From Cristatella mucedo (taxonomy: Eukaryota > Bryozoa > Phylactolaemata > Cristatellidae), in the NCBI GenBank assembly GCA_009760855.2, contig WPIO01000001.1, forward strand, positions 21,234,501 to 21,298,500: a stretch of 64,000 nt of DNA. The letters run 5' to 3'. The notes under the pieces are model-generated. The model worked only from the letters and a program-made list of their open reading frames with translations, searched no databases and had not been told where the DNA came from. The translations under genes were made by a program, and so were the position numbers. This document shows, in pieces, positions 45,496 to 54,265 of this stretch; the first letter of the stretch is position 1; each line of letters starts with the position of its first letter.

Positions 45496-45883
45496 CAGAG
45501 GTCGCCAAAATTTTCGGACTACTAAGCCGTTTCAGTAGGTCAACAAGGCACACTAAGCCAGAAGAAACCACGCCCGCTCCCCCGGCCGACGGAGTGGGGC
45601 GTGGTCAGACGAATAAACAAGCAGTCGCAACGGTCACACAGGTGCCCACCGCAGTTATATCTATTTTTAGTGAACCTTGCGATATCACCATCAGAACAGT
45701 GTCTGTAAGGGTCGGGCCAACCTTTACAGATTACTAGACCGTTTCAGGAGGTCAACAAAGCACACTAGGGCAGAAGAAACCACGCCCGCTCCGCCGAGTC
45801 AGAGGAGTGGGCGTGGCCGGACGAGCCAACAGTCACAATATACGCATAGACAGGCGTGCACTGCAGTTTTAGGGGTAAATATT
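45496..45883. repeat. Tandemly duplicated hAT left arm, about 200-base units
   Basis: Two diverged copies, roughly 45496-45690 and 45691-45883, share CAGAAGAAACCACGCCCGCT, GTGGGCGTGG-like and CCGTTTCAG.AGGTCAACAA blocks. Each begins with a hAT-end-like GGTCG.CCAA sequence. Confidence 0.85.
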
Positions 45884-45950
45884 TATCATCCCTCTCCGGT
45901 CAGGTGCTTTTGTTTCATAATAGCGCCTGACGTCAGCTCTAAACGTGGGC
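45884..45950. repeat. Left 67-base direct repeat of the cassette
   Basis: Matches 50462-50528 at 63 of 67 positions; the four differences are all transitions. It contains stem GTCAGGTGC/GCGCCTGAC around a 15-base loop and the palindrome CTGACGTCAG, whose core TGACGTCA is the classical cAMP-response element. Confidence 0.93.
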
Positions 45951-46062
45951 TGATGAGTGTTTTTTCCCTTTTACGACATCGCGAAATTGTTCACCAACCT
46001 TGGTTCCACCTTCGGTTGTTAAAAAATTCCCCGATATCGTAAAAGGAAAAAGTCTCTCATCA
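45951..46062. repeat. Fold-back palindrome at the left edge of the cassette
   Basis: Arms 45951-45981 and 46032-46062 are inverted copies of 31 bases, 26 of which pair, beginning TGATGAG and containing CTTTTACGA. A 50-base spacer separates them. It starts at the first base after the left direct repeat. Confidence 0.9.
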
Positions 46063-46074
46063 CCAAATTCAATC

Positions 46075-46215
46075 ATGTGCGTTACTTTATTGAATAAACT
46101 GATAGTTTTAATATTTATTCTAGCAGAAATATTTAAATTTTTTCAAAATTATTTGGAAAAAATTCCAGATTTAAGAAAAGGTTTTGCCCTTAAAAAATAT
46201 GAAGAAACTATTTAA
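46075..46215 (+). CDS. Small single-pass membrane protein of the cassette
   Basis: 46 codons with an N-terminal hydrophobic segment (LLNKLIVLIFILAEIFKFF) followed by a basic tail. It overlaps the next frame by 17 bases, as in compact viral genomes. Function unknown. Confidence 0.5.
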   Translation: MCVTLLNKLIVLIFILAEIFKFFQNYLEKIPDLRKGFALKKYEETI

Positions 46216-46510
46216 TTTAATAAAAAAAATTAGATCATGTCTAATAAAATTAACAAGAGCTAGATACGCAATTAAATTTATAAATATAGTAATAGCATTA
46301 GGAGTAACTGTTTCTAGTACTTATATTCAAGTAATCCCAGCTATTAGTCACGCAGTCACTTTCTTTTCCGCACTATCTGTGATGTTTGTATCAGTTTATG
46401 GTGTACTATCAGAAATAGATAAACGTAAAAGAAATGCTTTAAATTCTAATTCTGAAATCATCTCAAAGATTACTAATGCCTTATTTGATGATGAAATTAC
46501 AAAAGAATAA
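46199..46510 (+). CDS. Two-helix membrane protein of the cassette
   Basis: 103 codons: a basic amphipathic start, two hydrophobic segments at about residues 26-45 and 50-71, then a charged tail. The layout recalls small viral membrane or holin-like proteins, but no family can be named. The frame is unbroken and AT-rich, and ends TAA. The convergent integrase frame ends 38 bases away. Confidence 0.55.
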   Translation: MKKLFNLIKKIRSCLIKLTRARYAIKFINIVIALGVTVSSTYIQVIPAISHAVTFFSALSVMFVSVYGVLSEIDKRKRNALNSNSEIISKITNALFDDEITKE

Positions 46511-46547
46511 TTTGAAGGACTTGTATTGGGAAGTTCACAAACTGAAA

Positions 46548-47423
46548 TTAATGTTGGTTAATTACTTGCAACTCCTCTATAACAAAACTTCTCTTAACAT
46601 CATTTTCGAAATATCTAGTCGGTTGTTCTCGCAATACCATTATTCTAACAATAGTATGTTTAGTCAAACCCCATATTGGATCTGTAGCTCTTCTTCTTTT
46701 TTCATCTTCTCCTTCTCCAGGTTCTAATAAATATCTAACAGCTGTTCCTAATTCTAATAGATCTTCTTCTTCTCCTACTTTTCTTTGATATTTAGTTTCT
46801 TTAGTTTTATTATTTCTTTTTTATTGCTTTAACAGGTTTTTCACCAATCACTCCCTAACACTATTATTTAGATAATCAATAATCTTTGGTAAATTATCAA
46901 TCCACTCTTTGCTTCTAGTATAATCTCCTTTATTAATACTTTCTAATTCCTGTTCATACTGTGCAATAAATGCTCTCTCAGCAACTGTTCTATTCATTCT
47001 TTCAACTAATGCAACACTCTTTTTAGTAGTACCTTCTTTAACACGCGTTTCATGTATTTTCATTTCTTTAGCAAACTCTCCTTTGAACTCAGATCCTGGA
47101 TCTACTGTTATCTTTTTAGGCCATTTCAAAGGACCTTTACTATAAATATCTATTATTACTTGTGTTACTTTTTTAGACGACTTTTTTTTAAGCGGTCTTG
47201 AATCTTTATATCTACTAGCAACATCAATAACACTCAAAGCATATTTATATCCAGAATCATTAGGCATTCATAGAATATCTGCTTGGTGGTTTTCATTAGG
47301 TCCAACTACATTCCAGATACCTTGTGGAATATTCTTTGGTCTTGGTTTGAATACTTGACTTATATATGATTCAGGATTGAACTTACCTTCTTTTTTTCTT
47401 TCTTTTAGAGTTAAAAACGACAT
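46548..47423 (-). pseudogene. DDE (rve-type) integrase, broken
   Basis: Belongs to the retroviral-type integrases of Polintons/Mavericks and related virus-like elements, which join element ends to target DNA. The catalytic triad is visible: Asp in QADIL, Asp in ITVDPGSEF and Glu in VALVERMNRT. The C-terminal part has the family SH3-like region with a TDPIWGLTKHTIVRI stretch. About 290 codons long. Breaks: an in-frame TGA at 47268-47270 directly after the first catalytic segment, and a frameshift near 46850, beyond the catalytic core. A plus-strand frame starts 10 bases upstream of this start (47434), so the two would share a very short divergent promoter. The family resembles the C. elegans F54H12.3 transposon-derived protein (recalled association, not searched). 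Confidence 0.82.
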
Positions 47424-47433
47424 TCTATAGAGA

Positions 47434-47726
47434 ATGGAAATATTTTGCAATACGTGCTTAAATACATTTAATGAAATTAAATACCTTGAAACGGGACATC
47501 CTTATTGTAAAGCGCCAAAAATAAAAGACCAAAACAAAATTATGAAATACGTTGTGATAAATGTGATTTAGATATGAGTGAAACAGAATTTGATTCTAGC
47601 CTTTCACGAAATAGTGAAATAATCATTTGTTCATACTGTAACATAAATTCTAATTATTATAAAAAAGAAAAACCAACTAAACTATATTCTTTAGTAAAGA
47701 AACATTTTAAAAAGTGGATGTTATAA
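47434..47726 (+). pseudogene. Zinc-binding small protein of the cassette, frameshifted
   Basis: Starts at ATG 47434 with CNTC and GHPYC, a Cys2-His-Cys-like set. After a frameshift near 47540 the reading continues with CDKC and CSYC, a second Cys4 set, ending TAA at 47724-47726. Two Cys-rich knuckles in under 100 codons suggest a zinc-ribbon regulator. It overlaps the end of the convergent minus-strand frame by about 70 bases. Confidence 0.5.
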
Positions 47727-48115
47727 ACTTTAGGTATACATAGATGCTTAGAACATGAATCAATATGTGTTATTTCAAAACTATTCCCACTTGTTAAAGG
47801 TAAACATAAAGCAACAGAGGGTACATAACTGTTCAAGAGGTTTACCTTTAATTTCCCAAGGCTATCAACGAAGTAATACTTAGTTGGTAATCTACTAAAA
47901 TAAGTATAATAATTCAGGTTAACGCCGCTTGGAGAAGTATTTATTGCACGTATTTCGCCTGACACAACACTAGTATCTGAACTAGATCTAAGGAATACAC
48001 AATTACTTGCTCCAACAACCATAACATTCAATATCATTATTGGTGGTGAAGTCTTATTTGTCCACGAATAAGGCGTTGATAGATTTAGTATTGAATTTAA
48101 TGCTTTAGGGTCCAT
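47657..48115 (-). CDS. Unknown 152-residue cassette protein, possibly fibre head
   Basis: An intact AT-rich frame, Ser/Asn/Leu-rich and without cysteine clusters at the start (MDPKALNSILNLSTPYSW). It lies directly downstream of the fibre-like gene (20-base gap), which suggests a receptor-facing or virion partner. No family recognised. Confidence 0.5.
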   Translation of the reverse strand: MDPKALNSILNLSTPYSWTNKTSPPIMILNVMVVGASNCVFLRSSSDTSVVSGEIRAINTSPSGVNLNYYTYFSRLPTKYYFVDSLGKLKVNLLNSYVPSVALCLPLTSGNSFEITHIDSCSKHLCIPKVYNIHFLKCFFTKEYSLVGFSFL

Positions 48116-48135
48116 TGAGATTTATATTACTTCTG

Positions 48136-48671
48136 TTATTTTTTAACTGCTTTATCTACATGATTCTTTGTTGCAACGTCAGAAGGATTTACGGGTTCTG
48201 CAACATTTGTTATTGAGTTTCCGCCTATATTGATATTTGTTGTTAAAGAAAATGCTTTCAATAAAACATCTCTTTTCATCCCACCATAAGTAACACAATA
48301 GTCATCATTTAGAACAACTGGATTAGTATTTCCTGAATTCCAATAAGTAGATGTTATAGCAAAGATATTCATGTTTAAATCTCCTAGCATTGTATCACCA
48401 GTTTTTTAACATAATTATTTACTTGATTATCATTTACTCCATCAGTAGGATTAATACCAGCACCAAGATTTGTAATACGTTTACCAGCAAGATTCATTGT
48501 TATTCCTGAATTAACAACAAAGTTCGCATCAGCATAAGATTTTGTTACAGCATCAAAGTCATTAAGAGGATCAGCTAAATTTATAATTCTATTTCCATTT
48601 GCATCAAGATCTGAAAGAATAAAACCATTATTCTTTCATACATAGTCTTCGTTATGAAACTTTCTGTTCAT
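48136..48671 (-). pseudogene. Phage-tail-fibre-like repeat protein, broken
   Basis: Contains three copies of the motif N.I.NL..P....DA.TK.Y.D seen in many phage tail fibres: NRIINLADPLNDFDAVTKSY, KRITNLGAGINPTDGVN and SITNVAEPVNPSDVATKNH. LGDLNMN follows the second. It is probably a trimeric fibre or spike of the virion. Breaks: in-frame TGA at 48636-48638 and a one-base frameshift in an A run near 48405. The start at 48671 overlaps the upstream small frame by 20 bases. Confidence 0.65.
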
Positions 48672-48774
48672 CTATATAATTATTTATTAATATTTTTGAT
48701 CTTTCTAATACTTCTTTAACTATTGGAATAATTCTTGCAAACCTAAAATGGTCTTTATCTTCAACTACTTGCAT
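48652..48774 (-). CDS. Small 40-residue cassette frame
   Basis: An ATG frame of 40 codons, charged and helical in character (PIVKEVLERSKILINNY), ending TAA. It starts a few bases before the upstream frame ends and overlaps the fibre start. Unknown function, possibly coding by context only. Confidence 0.35.
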   Translation of the reverse strand: MQVVEDKDHFRFARIIPIVKEVLERSKILINNYIDEQKVS

Positions 48775-48776
48775 TT

Positions 48777-48920
48777 CTACTTTTTTATGTAGTATTTGAT
48801 ATCACATCCATTACCTTTTACATTATCAACTCTACCATAGTCAGGGATTATATTAAACTCAAAATCAAAGTACTTTTCATCCTTAAGTAAAAACATAAAA
48901 AGTGGTTCTCTAATCGGCAT
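48777..48920 (-). CDS. Small 47-residue cassette frame
   Basis: From the ATG at 48918-48920 to TAG at 48777-48779. The same reading frame is open back to the YqaJ stop at 48966-48968, so it may be a detached C-terminal part of that gene. Acidic and aromatic-rich. Unknown. Confidence 0.35.
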   Translation of the reverse strand: MPIREPLFMFLLKDEKYFDFEFNIIPDYGRVDNVKGNGCDIKYYIKK

Positions 48921-48965
48921 ATCAAATTCAAACTTTGTAGGTATTCCAGCATTTCCTGCTGCTAT

Positions 48966-49471
48966 TTAATCTATAGGTGGTGTATAGCAATTCAAACCAG
49001 GAATACAAATTTCGAATTCAGAATAGAAACATCTTAGTTTTAACACATACAATCCAAGTAAACACTGTGCTAAATATTGTTTTGGAATAAACTCTTCAAC
49101 TATCTTTCTACTCCATAGACATTTTATCTCAATCAATGTATCTTCATCTATAATTCCATCAGGAGAATATATATACACTTCATCACTAGTAAAACAATCG
49201 CTTGCATTCTCAATATTTCTATTTAATTTCATTTCTAGAAATTTCGCAGCAATAGGTTCAAACACCTTTCCAAATAACATCTGAGGAAATCTCATTGGTT
49301 GAGAGTTAGCAATATATTTTTTAGTTTTCTATTTGAAATTAATTCTATATCATAATCTGTTTGTGAACCAAATATCATATCATTTCCTAGAATAGAACAC
49401 ATTTCTGATCCATTTAACTTCATAGACTTTTTCCACTCATCTGTACCTTGTATAAAATTTGTCTTTTCCAT
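48966..49471 (-). pseudogene. YqaJ-type viral recombinase/exonuclease, frameshifted
   Basis: YqaJ-family nucleases are lambda-exonuclease-like enzymes that resect DNA ends for recombination. Seen here: the family N-terminal QGTDEWKKS, then FGKVFEPIAAKFLE, the metal-binding SPDGIID and LIEIKC pair (Asp, then Glu-x-Lys), and YLAQCLLGLYV with the conserved Gln. A frameshift lies near 49305 between the N-terminal part and FGKVFEP. It starts 23 bases after the capsid-like gene ends. Confidence 0.78.
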
Positions 49472-49493
49472 TATATCTATTAATCATAATTTG

Positions 49494-50435
49494 TTAAATA
49501 TCTAATGAATTGAAAAGAGACCTTCCTTTACTACAAGTAAAAGGTGTTCCATTACCATTAGATGTTAATTCCGCAGTGTTCTCACAGATAGTAATATAAT
49601 GAACAATAACTGTTGGCGCTGCAGCAGCTGTAATTTCAAGTTGTGCAGGTATATTTGCAGCAGGAACAGCAGCAACAGCAACACCTGATATTGTAGAATT
49701 GAATTCAATAGTTGCATCAAGTTTTGATGTTGCCCTAAGAGGTTCATCATTGTATTAAAGATCAACAACATGAATAGGATAAAGAGTTAACCACTCGGGA
49801 AAAGTAACACCAACAGGTTCAGTTAATTCATTTAATCCAAGAAATTGTTACCTAAATGTAGTAAAATCAAGAAAAGCAGTTGAACATTTTTCATCTTTTG
49901 AATAACTGCTTCTTGGAACAGCAGAATATTGTTTTGATCCATTAGCAACAACTGTTACTTTTTTAATATCACAATGGTTAAAAGTAAAAGGATTTCCAGT
50001 GTAGCTATTAAATTTATTATTATTCTGTGCAGCAACAATCAACCATCTAACTTTATCAATTTCATTCTGTACGGATAGAGTCTTTGTATATCTAAGAGTG
50101 TGATTGAAATTTTGTATAGATACAGTCTCATATCGTCCAACTCTGTAGTTAAGTTTAATTTTCTTTGACTTCTCACTTGAAATTTCAGCAAGCGCTTTTT
50201 GAATACTTTCTTTCGGAGAAATACATGGAACCATTAATCTCATTTTTGTCATATTAATTGTAAATGCATTCCAAGCACCATTTCCAGCAACATTAGCTGT
50301 TGTTCTACTTTGAATTACATTAACAGTACTATCTGCAGCAGCACCGCTTGTTCCTGTCATAATGGCATTACAATCATTTCCATTAACCCTAGTAATTTCA
50401 AGAGTAAATTGAGTACTGTAAATTATTGTATTCAT
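49494..50435 (-). pseudogene. Major-capsid-like protein (F54H12.2-like), broken
   Basis: About 310 codons. The N-terminal 195 codons (50435-49848) are open. The middle region has the pattern RYTKTLSVQNEIDKVRWLI, then FNHCDIKKVTVVANG and a YSAVP turn, as in the F54H12.2-like proteins that accompany integrases in invertebrate Polinton-like elements. Some of these are thought to be double-jelly-roll capsids. The rest continues in another frame after a shift near 49850 (TFPEWLTLYPIHVVDL) and is interrupted by TAA at 49755-49757, ending TAA at 49494-49496. The start codon lies 26 bases from the right direct repeat, which could hold its promoter. The capsid assignment is inference. Confidence 0.6.
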
Positions 50436-50461
50436 ATCCGCACAGAATCCAGAAATTCAAA

Positions 50462-50528
50462 TATCATCTCTCTCCGGTCAGGCGCTTTTGTTTCATAATA
50501 GCGCCTGACGTCAGTTCTAAACATGGGC
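50462..50528. repeat. Right 67-base direct repeat of the cassette
   Basis: Partner of 45884-45950. Here the stem GTCAGGCGC/GCGCCTGAC (50477-50485 with 50501-50509) is perfect, with a 15-base loop, followed by TGACGTCA at 50506-50513. It lies immediately upstream of the capsid-like gene. Confidence 0.93.
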
Positions 50529-50692
50529 CACAGCTTGAGCTGCAACCAGCAGTAATGAAGTGGAACACAACCGCGATAATTTAATTATGCCGGATCCAAC
50601 AATAAGGAACTATGGGGTGTTATGCCGCACTGGAGTACTAGCTAGGCCGTAGCTGGTCTTAAGGCCTGAGTTTGCCGGCCTCTGGTCTAAAC

Positions 50693-51351
50693 GTTGACCT
50701 CGAGCGGACCGGAAGTCATCAGAAGTGTTATGGCGCGCGGGGAAATTCCCGTCCTCTCAACTTAAAAAGCCAACAGTCGACATGCTTCTTTCCTATGGTC
50801 TGTCTGTCTACAGAAACTTGAGTGGTCGGAAGAATGAGGTTTAATAGACCCATATCTTTTATATTATTGTAGCTATACTACTGCTAGAAAAAATATTATA
50901 AATATTGAATGGCAAGGCTCACACAGTAGTAATGATAATGTCTGCTGTACTGCCCCCTAAGAGAACCAAATCTCTATTTAGACGCTTTAGAACTCGCTGC
51001 AGTAAAAGCAATAACTGAGTGTAAATTACAATCAAGATATCATGCTTAGACAACAGCAACAAAAATCGTGCATGCGATTCGCACCCGCACATCGGTGCGC
51101 CGCTCGGCTTGCCTCTTTACGGCCCTTTATGAAAATGCAGTAGCTTCTCTGGAAAAAAAATGGTAGCGCCTCTTGAAATCTACCTGACATGCATCTGAGC
51201 GCTGAAGGCGCCCCACTCAAAGGGTTCCCCAGTCCCTCTGAAAATTTGGCATGCCAAAATAGATGGCTGGGGAGACTTGTCTAACACGATCGGACGGTAG
51301 CGCGTGTCTGGCTTGAGCCTGAAGCTCGAAAGAGCCGAAAGCGCTCTGCCA
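50693..51351. other. Right flank of the hAT element; LINE/SINE tail remnant at 50930-51045
   Basis: 50930-51045 has the antisense tail motif CCCTAAGAGAACCAAATCTC and a 3' UTR-like continuation. The rest is unassigned. Confidence 0.5.
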
Positions 51352-51535
51352 TCCAGCCATCATCTGTATATCTGTATATACCATCTCTGACATCTAGCCA
51401 TCATCTGTATATCAGTATATACCATTTCTGACATCTAGCCATCATCTGTATATCTGTATATACCATCTCTGCCATCTAGCCATCACCTGTATATCTGTAT
51501 ATGCCATCTCTGCCTCTAGCCATCATCTGTATAAA
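51352..51535. repeat. 41-base tandem repeat, four units
   Basis: Units of GCCATCATCTGTATATCTGT plus ATATACCATCTCTGACATCTA with small differences. Confidence 0.92.
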
Positions 51536-51539
51536 AGCA

Positions 51540-52672
51540 TTGGCTTTCTAGCCCACCTAGCATCACGAGGTCTTTCTCATACAAAGTTGTTAGTCTTTCC
51601 GAAAAAAATCCCCGAACCAGTGAGTGTGCAGTCGGTGGCTCGCGACACAGCGCAGCATCTAAACAGGAAGTGCGTACTAACTAAGCACTCGTGGAAAAGC
51701 AGCCCCGAACGAGAAGCCTCCAGTACAGAGCCGTTCTCTCTTTGAATCGAATCTTGCCGTCGTTTGAAAAAATGGGTGATCGTAGCAAAGAAACTATCCC
51801 ACGGGGCATTAAGTAGTAGGTGGTCAGCTAGTACCTACTGAAGGGAGGAAACTGTCCAATGGGGCGTCGCTAGTTGGTGCTAGAACGGATCCCGAGTCGC
51901 AGCAGTCGCTGCTCGTCTCTGCAGGAGATGCAGGTCCTGAATCAGCCTGGCGTTGGCCGGCCACATCAACGGCTACAAGGTCGACTCGACTCGCCGATCC
52001 GCGATCGCCGACTCCTGCGGCTAGACGTAACGAGCCGATAAACGCAACTAATCCTGCAAAGGTTATTAAAGAGGGACATTACATGCGAAACCTCACGAAT
52101 GAAGAGAGCGAGCGAAGGGACAGAGACAAAGGGGGAGTCAGAGCGCTTGGAGAGCTCAGCGTGGCAGCTGCGGAAGAGAGAACGGGAGTGGTTTATGCTT
52201 TAAGCACGAGAGTGAGCTGAGAAGAGGCCCTACGAATGTGAATAGAGAGGCTGAGATTGAGACTTGAAAGAGGCCGCAGCCTTCCCCGATAAACACTGCG
52301 CTAAGCTGCTAAGTGTGACTTGGCCGTATATCCCTGAAGACGGAAGTTATAGTAGCCATTCTCGCGTGGCGATGTCTGAGTGAGCTTGGCGCTAGGTAGG
52401 GGTAGGATGCCGGGGCGGTGGTCGGCATGTATCGCTAGTGCGCGATTGAGCTTGCAGTCGACCGTCGAAGCTGAGACGGCTGATGGGGAGGACCGACCGC
52501 CAAGACTCTGGCCCGCATGACTAGCGTAAGACGCGTAGAGGAAACTGAGACGGGCATCGCCGAAGCCGACTCGATGCGCTCCGCTAGCATTCTCGCCGAA
52601 TAAACCGTAGCCGTCGGCTAAGCCTGTTGAAGGACGTTATAGTAGACGCAGCAACCGCTCTGGGAGAGTTGC
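51540..52672. other. Unassigned stretch
   Basis: No gene or transposon recognised. Confidence 0.4.
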
Positions 52673-52808
52673 GAAGGCAGTGAGGCGCGATCGGGGCGTG
52701 CCACATGTACCCCAGTAAGAAGGAGGCGCGATCGGGCCGTGCCACACGTACCCCAGTAAGAAGAAGGAGGCGCGATTGGGGCGTGCCACATGTACCCCAG
52801 TAGGAAGG
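52673..52808. repeat. 46-49-base tandem repeat, three units
   Basis: Units begin AGGCGCGATCGGGGCGTGCC and end CCCCAGTAAGAAGG. The minus-strand open frame across them is periodic and not credible as a gene. Confidence 0.9.
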
Positions 52809-54124
52809 GGCCATCAAGGGATGATTTTGAGAATGGAGCCCTTCGCCAATTCCCCTCCAGCTGAGAGAGATCGTGCGACCTTAACGTGGAGGATGACGAC
52901 GCTTAGAAACCCAAACGCATACGTATCCGTGTCACAAACAGCTTTGACAGTCCTGGGGTTTAGCATCATTTTCACTAGCCCCCCGGCTCATGCCGATTTT
53001 TCTGCCAATTAAAATCTCTCTCTTGAGACATGAAAGTAAAAAATCGGCACTACTTTCGAGCTAACGGAATATTATGTAAGTCGGCTTGGGCCAAGCGTCG
53101 CAGCGCTCGCTTATCGGCTAGCCGATGAAACGGCTTGCTAAAGATACAATAGTTAGTGTTACTCCTCAGTGATAACTGAGTTATTTTTAGCTCATTTTCT
53201 AGCCTTTCACCTCCATTATCCTGCTATTTACTCCGCTACTCTATACGAAGCATCTGTGCCACTCACGACTGTACATGCATTCACTCCTATTTTAAGCACT
53301 GCAAGCCAGATACAAAACGCTGTTTTTAGCTATTCTCCAACTATGTAAAAAGTGTAATCTAACGTGGGCCACCGATTTTGCAAGCACCGCTTTCAGATGG
53401 TGAAAATCAGTAGAAATGCTCTGCGAAAAAGCACAGAACTCAAATACCACAGTTAAAGCTGATTGGATGTATCTGTATCGGTATCGTCGTCTATAATCTT
53501 ATAAAGCAATAGCGACTAAGAATACACTTGGGTGGTTAGTTTGCTATTGTGCACTTAAAGGCTAAGCAGCTTTGGATGTGCATACGGTAGCTGAAAGCCT
53601 GAACCTGAAACCACGGAGTGCCTGGCCTAGTAGGAGTAGTACGGTGCTCACTCCTCGTGACACTTGTGCCGCGTGGTTTGAGTCATGCCACACGAAATTC
53701 TTTACTGCCAGCAGCAACTGCGGGACTCAGCTCGTACGGCACCAATTAACGAATTAACGACTGACGAATCTCACGACCGCGTTGCAAACGCTACGAGAGC
53801 TAACAAAAACCGCACTGACATTAAAGCTGGTTCTGCGTGGCGTTAACTGTTGTCTCGACCAATCGCCGAGATGCGGTCAAAATAGGTCCCTACATGACAC
53901 CCACTGACGTGGAAGTGGAACTTACTGGCAGATCGCGCTCATAATCGGGTGATAATCTTCCATGCGCTGAAGTGTCGGCAAAAACCACTCAAGTAATGAA
54001 ATTACAATTAGTATAAAAAAAGCAAAAAAAACAATATTTACTAGAACAAAGTTTGCACTACTCAAATTTCTTAGGCTCATTTCGGTTAAATAACCAGCTA
54101 GTTACGGGGCTCAAGGAGATTCTC
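52809..54124. other. Unassigned; short LINE-2 remnant at 53555-53600
   Basis: Only ACTTAAAGGCTAAGCAGCTTTGG and GCATACGGTAGCTG at 53555-53592 are recognisable, as an antisense LINE-2 3' end. Confidence 0.45.
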
Positions 54125-54265
54125 CGTTGTTGCTGAGCTGGTTTGGTCCCACGGTTAAGGTGCTCGCCCCGACCGAGGTCGTGGGCTCGAGCTCCGAGGT
54201 ATATGTGAAGCGCCTGAATACAGATTGTTATCTTGGGATGCTAGACAAATAAATTACATTTATAT
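54125..54265 (+). mobile_element. SINE-B copy
   Basis: GAGCTGGTTTGGTCCCACGG, GGGCTCGAGCTCC, tail TATGTGAAGCGCCTGAATAC, then an AT-rich end. Confidence 0.82.

Larger units (their letters stand above)
45496..50684. mobile_element. hAT-type DNA transposon carrying a virus-like cassette
   Basis: The two ends are imperfect inverted repeats: CAGAGGTCGCCAAAA at the left and, in reverse complement, CAGAGGCCGGCAAAC at the right (12 of 15 match). Both are flanked by the identical 8-base GTCTAAAC (45488-45495 and 50685-50692). An 8-base target duplication and CAG...CTG ends are the hallmark of hAT elements. No hAT transposase is present, so it is non-autonomous. The left arm (45496-45883) contains a tandem duplication; the right arm is 50529-50684. 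Between them sits an AT-rich cassette flanked by 67-base direct repeats. Either the cassette inserted into a hAT element, or the hAT element captured and carried it. Confidence 0.82.

Noticed and set aside
46000-50500. Cassette as bacterial prophage contamination
   Set aside because: It lies inside a hAT element with matching target duplications, and the integrase is of the eukaryotic virus/Polinton type; the fibre motif alone is not enough.
45884-50528. Cassette as an LTR retrotransposon with 67-bp LTRs
   Set aside because: There is no reverse transcriptase, primer-binding site or polypurine tract, and the repeats lack TG...CA ends.
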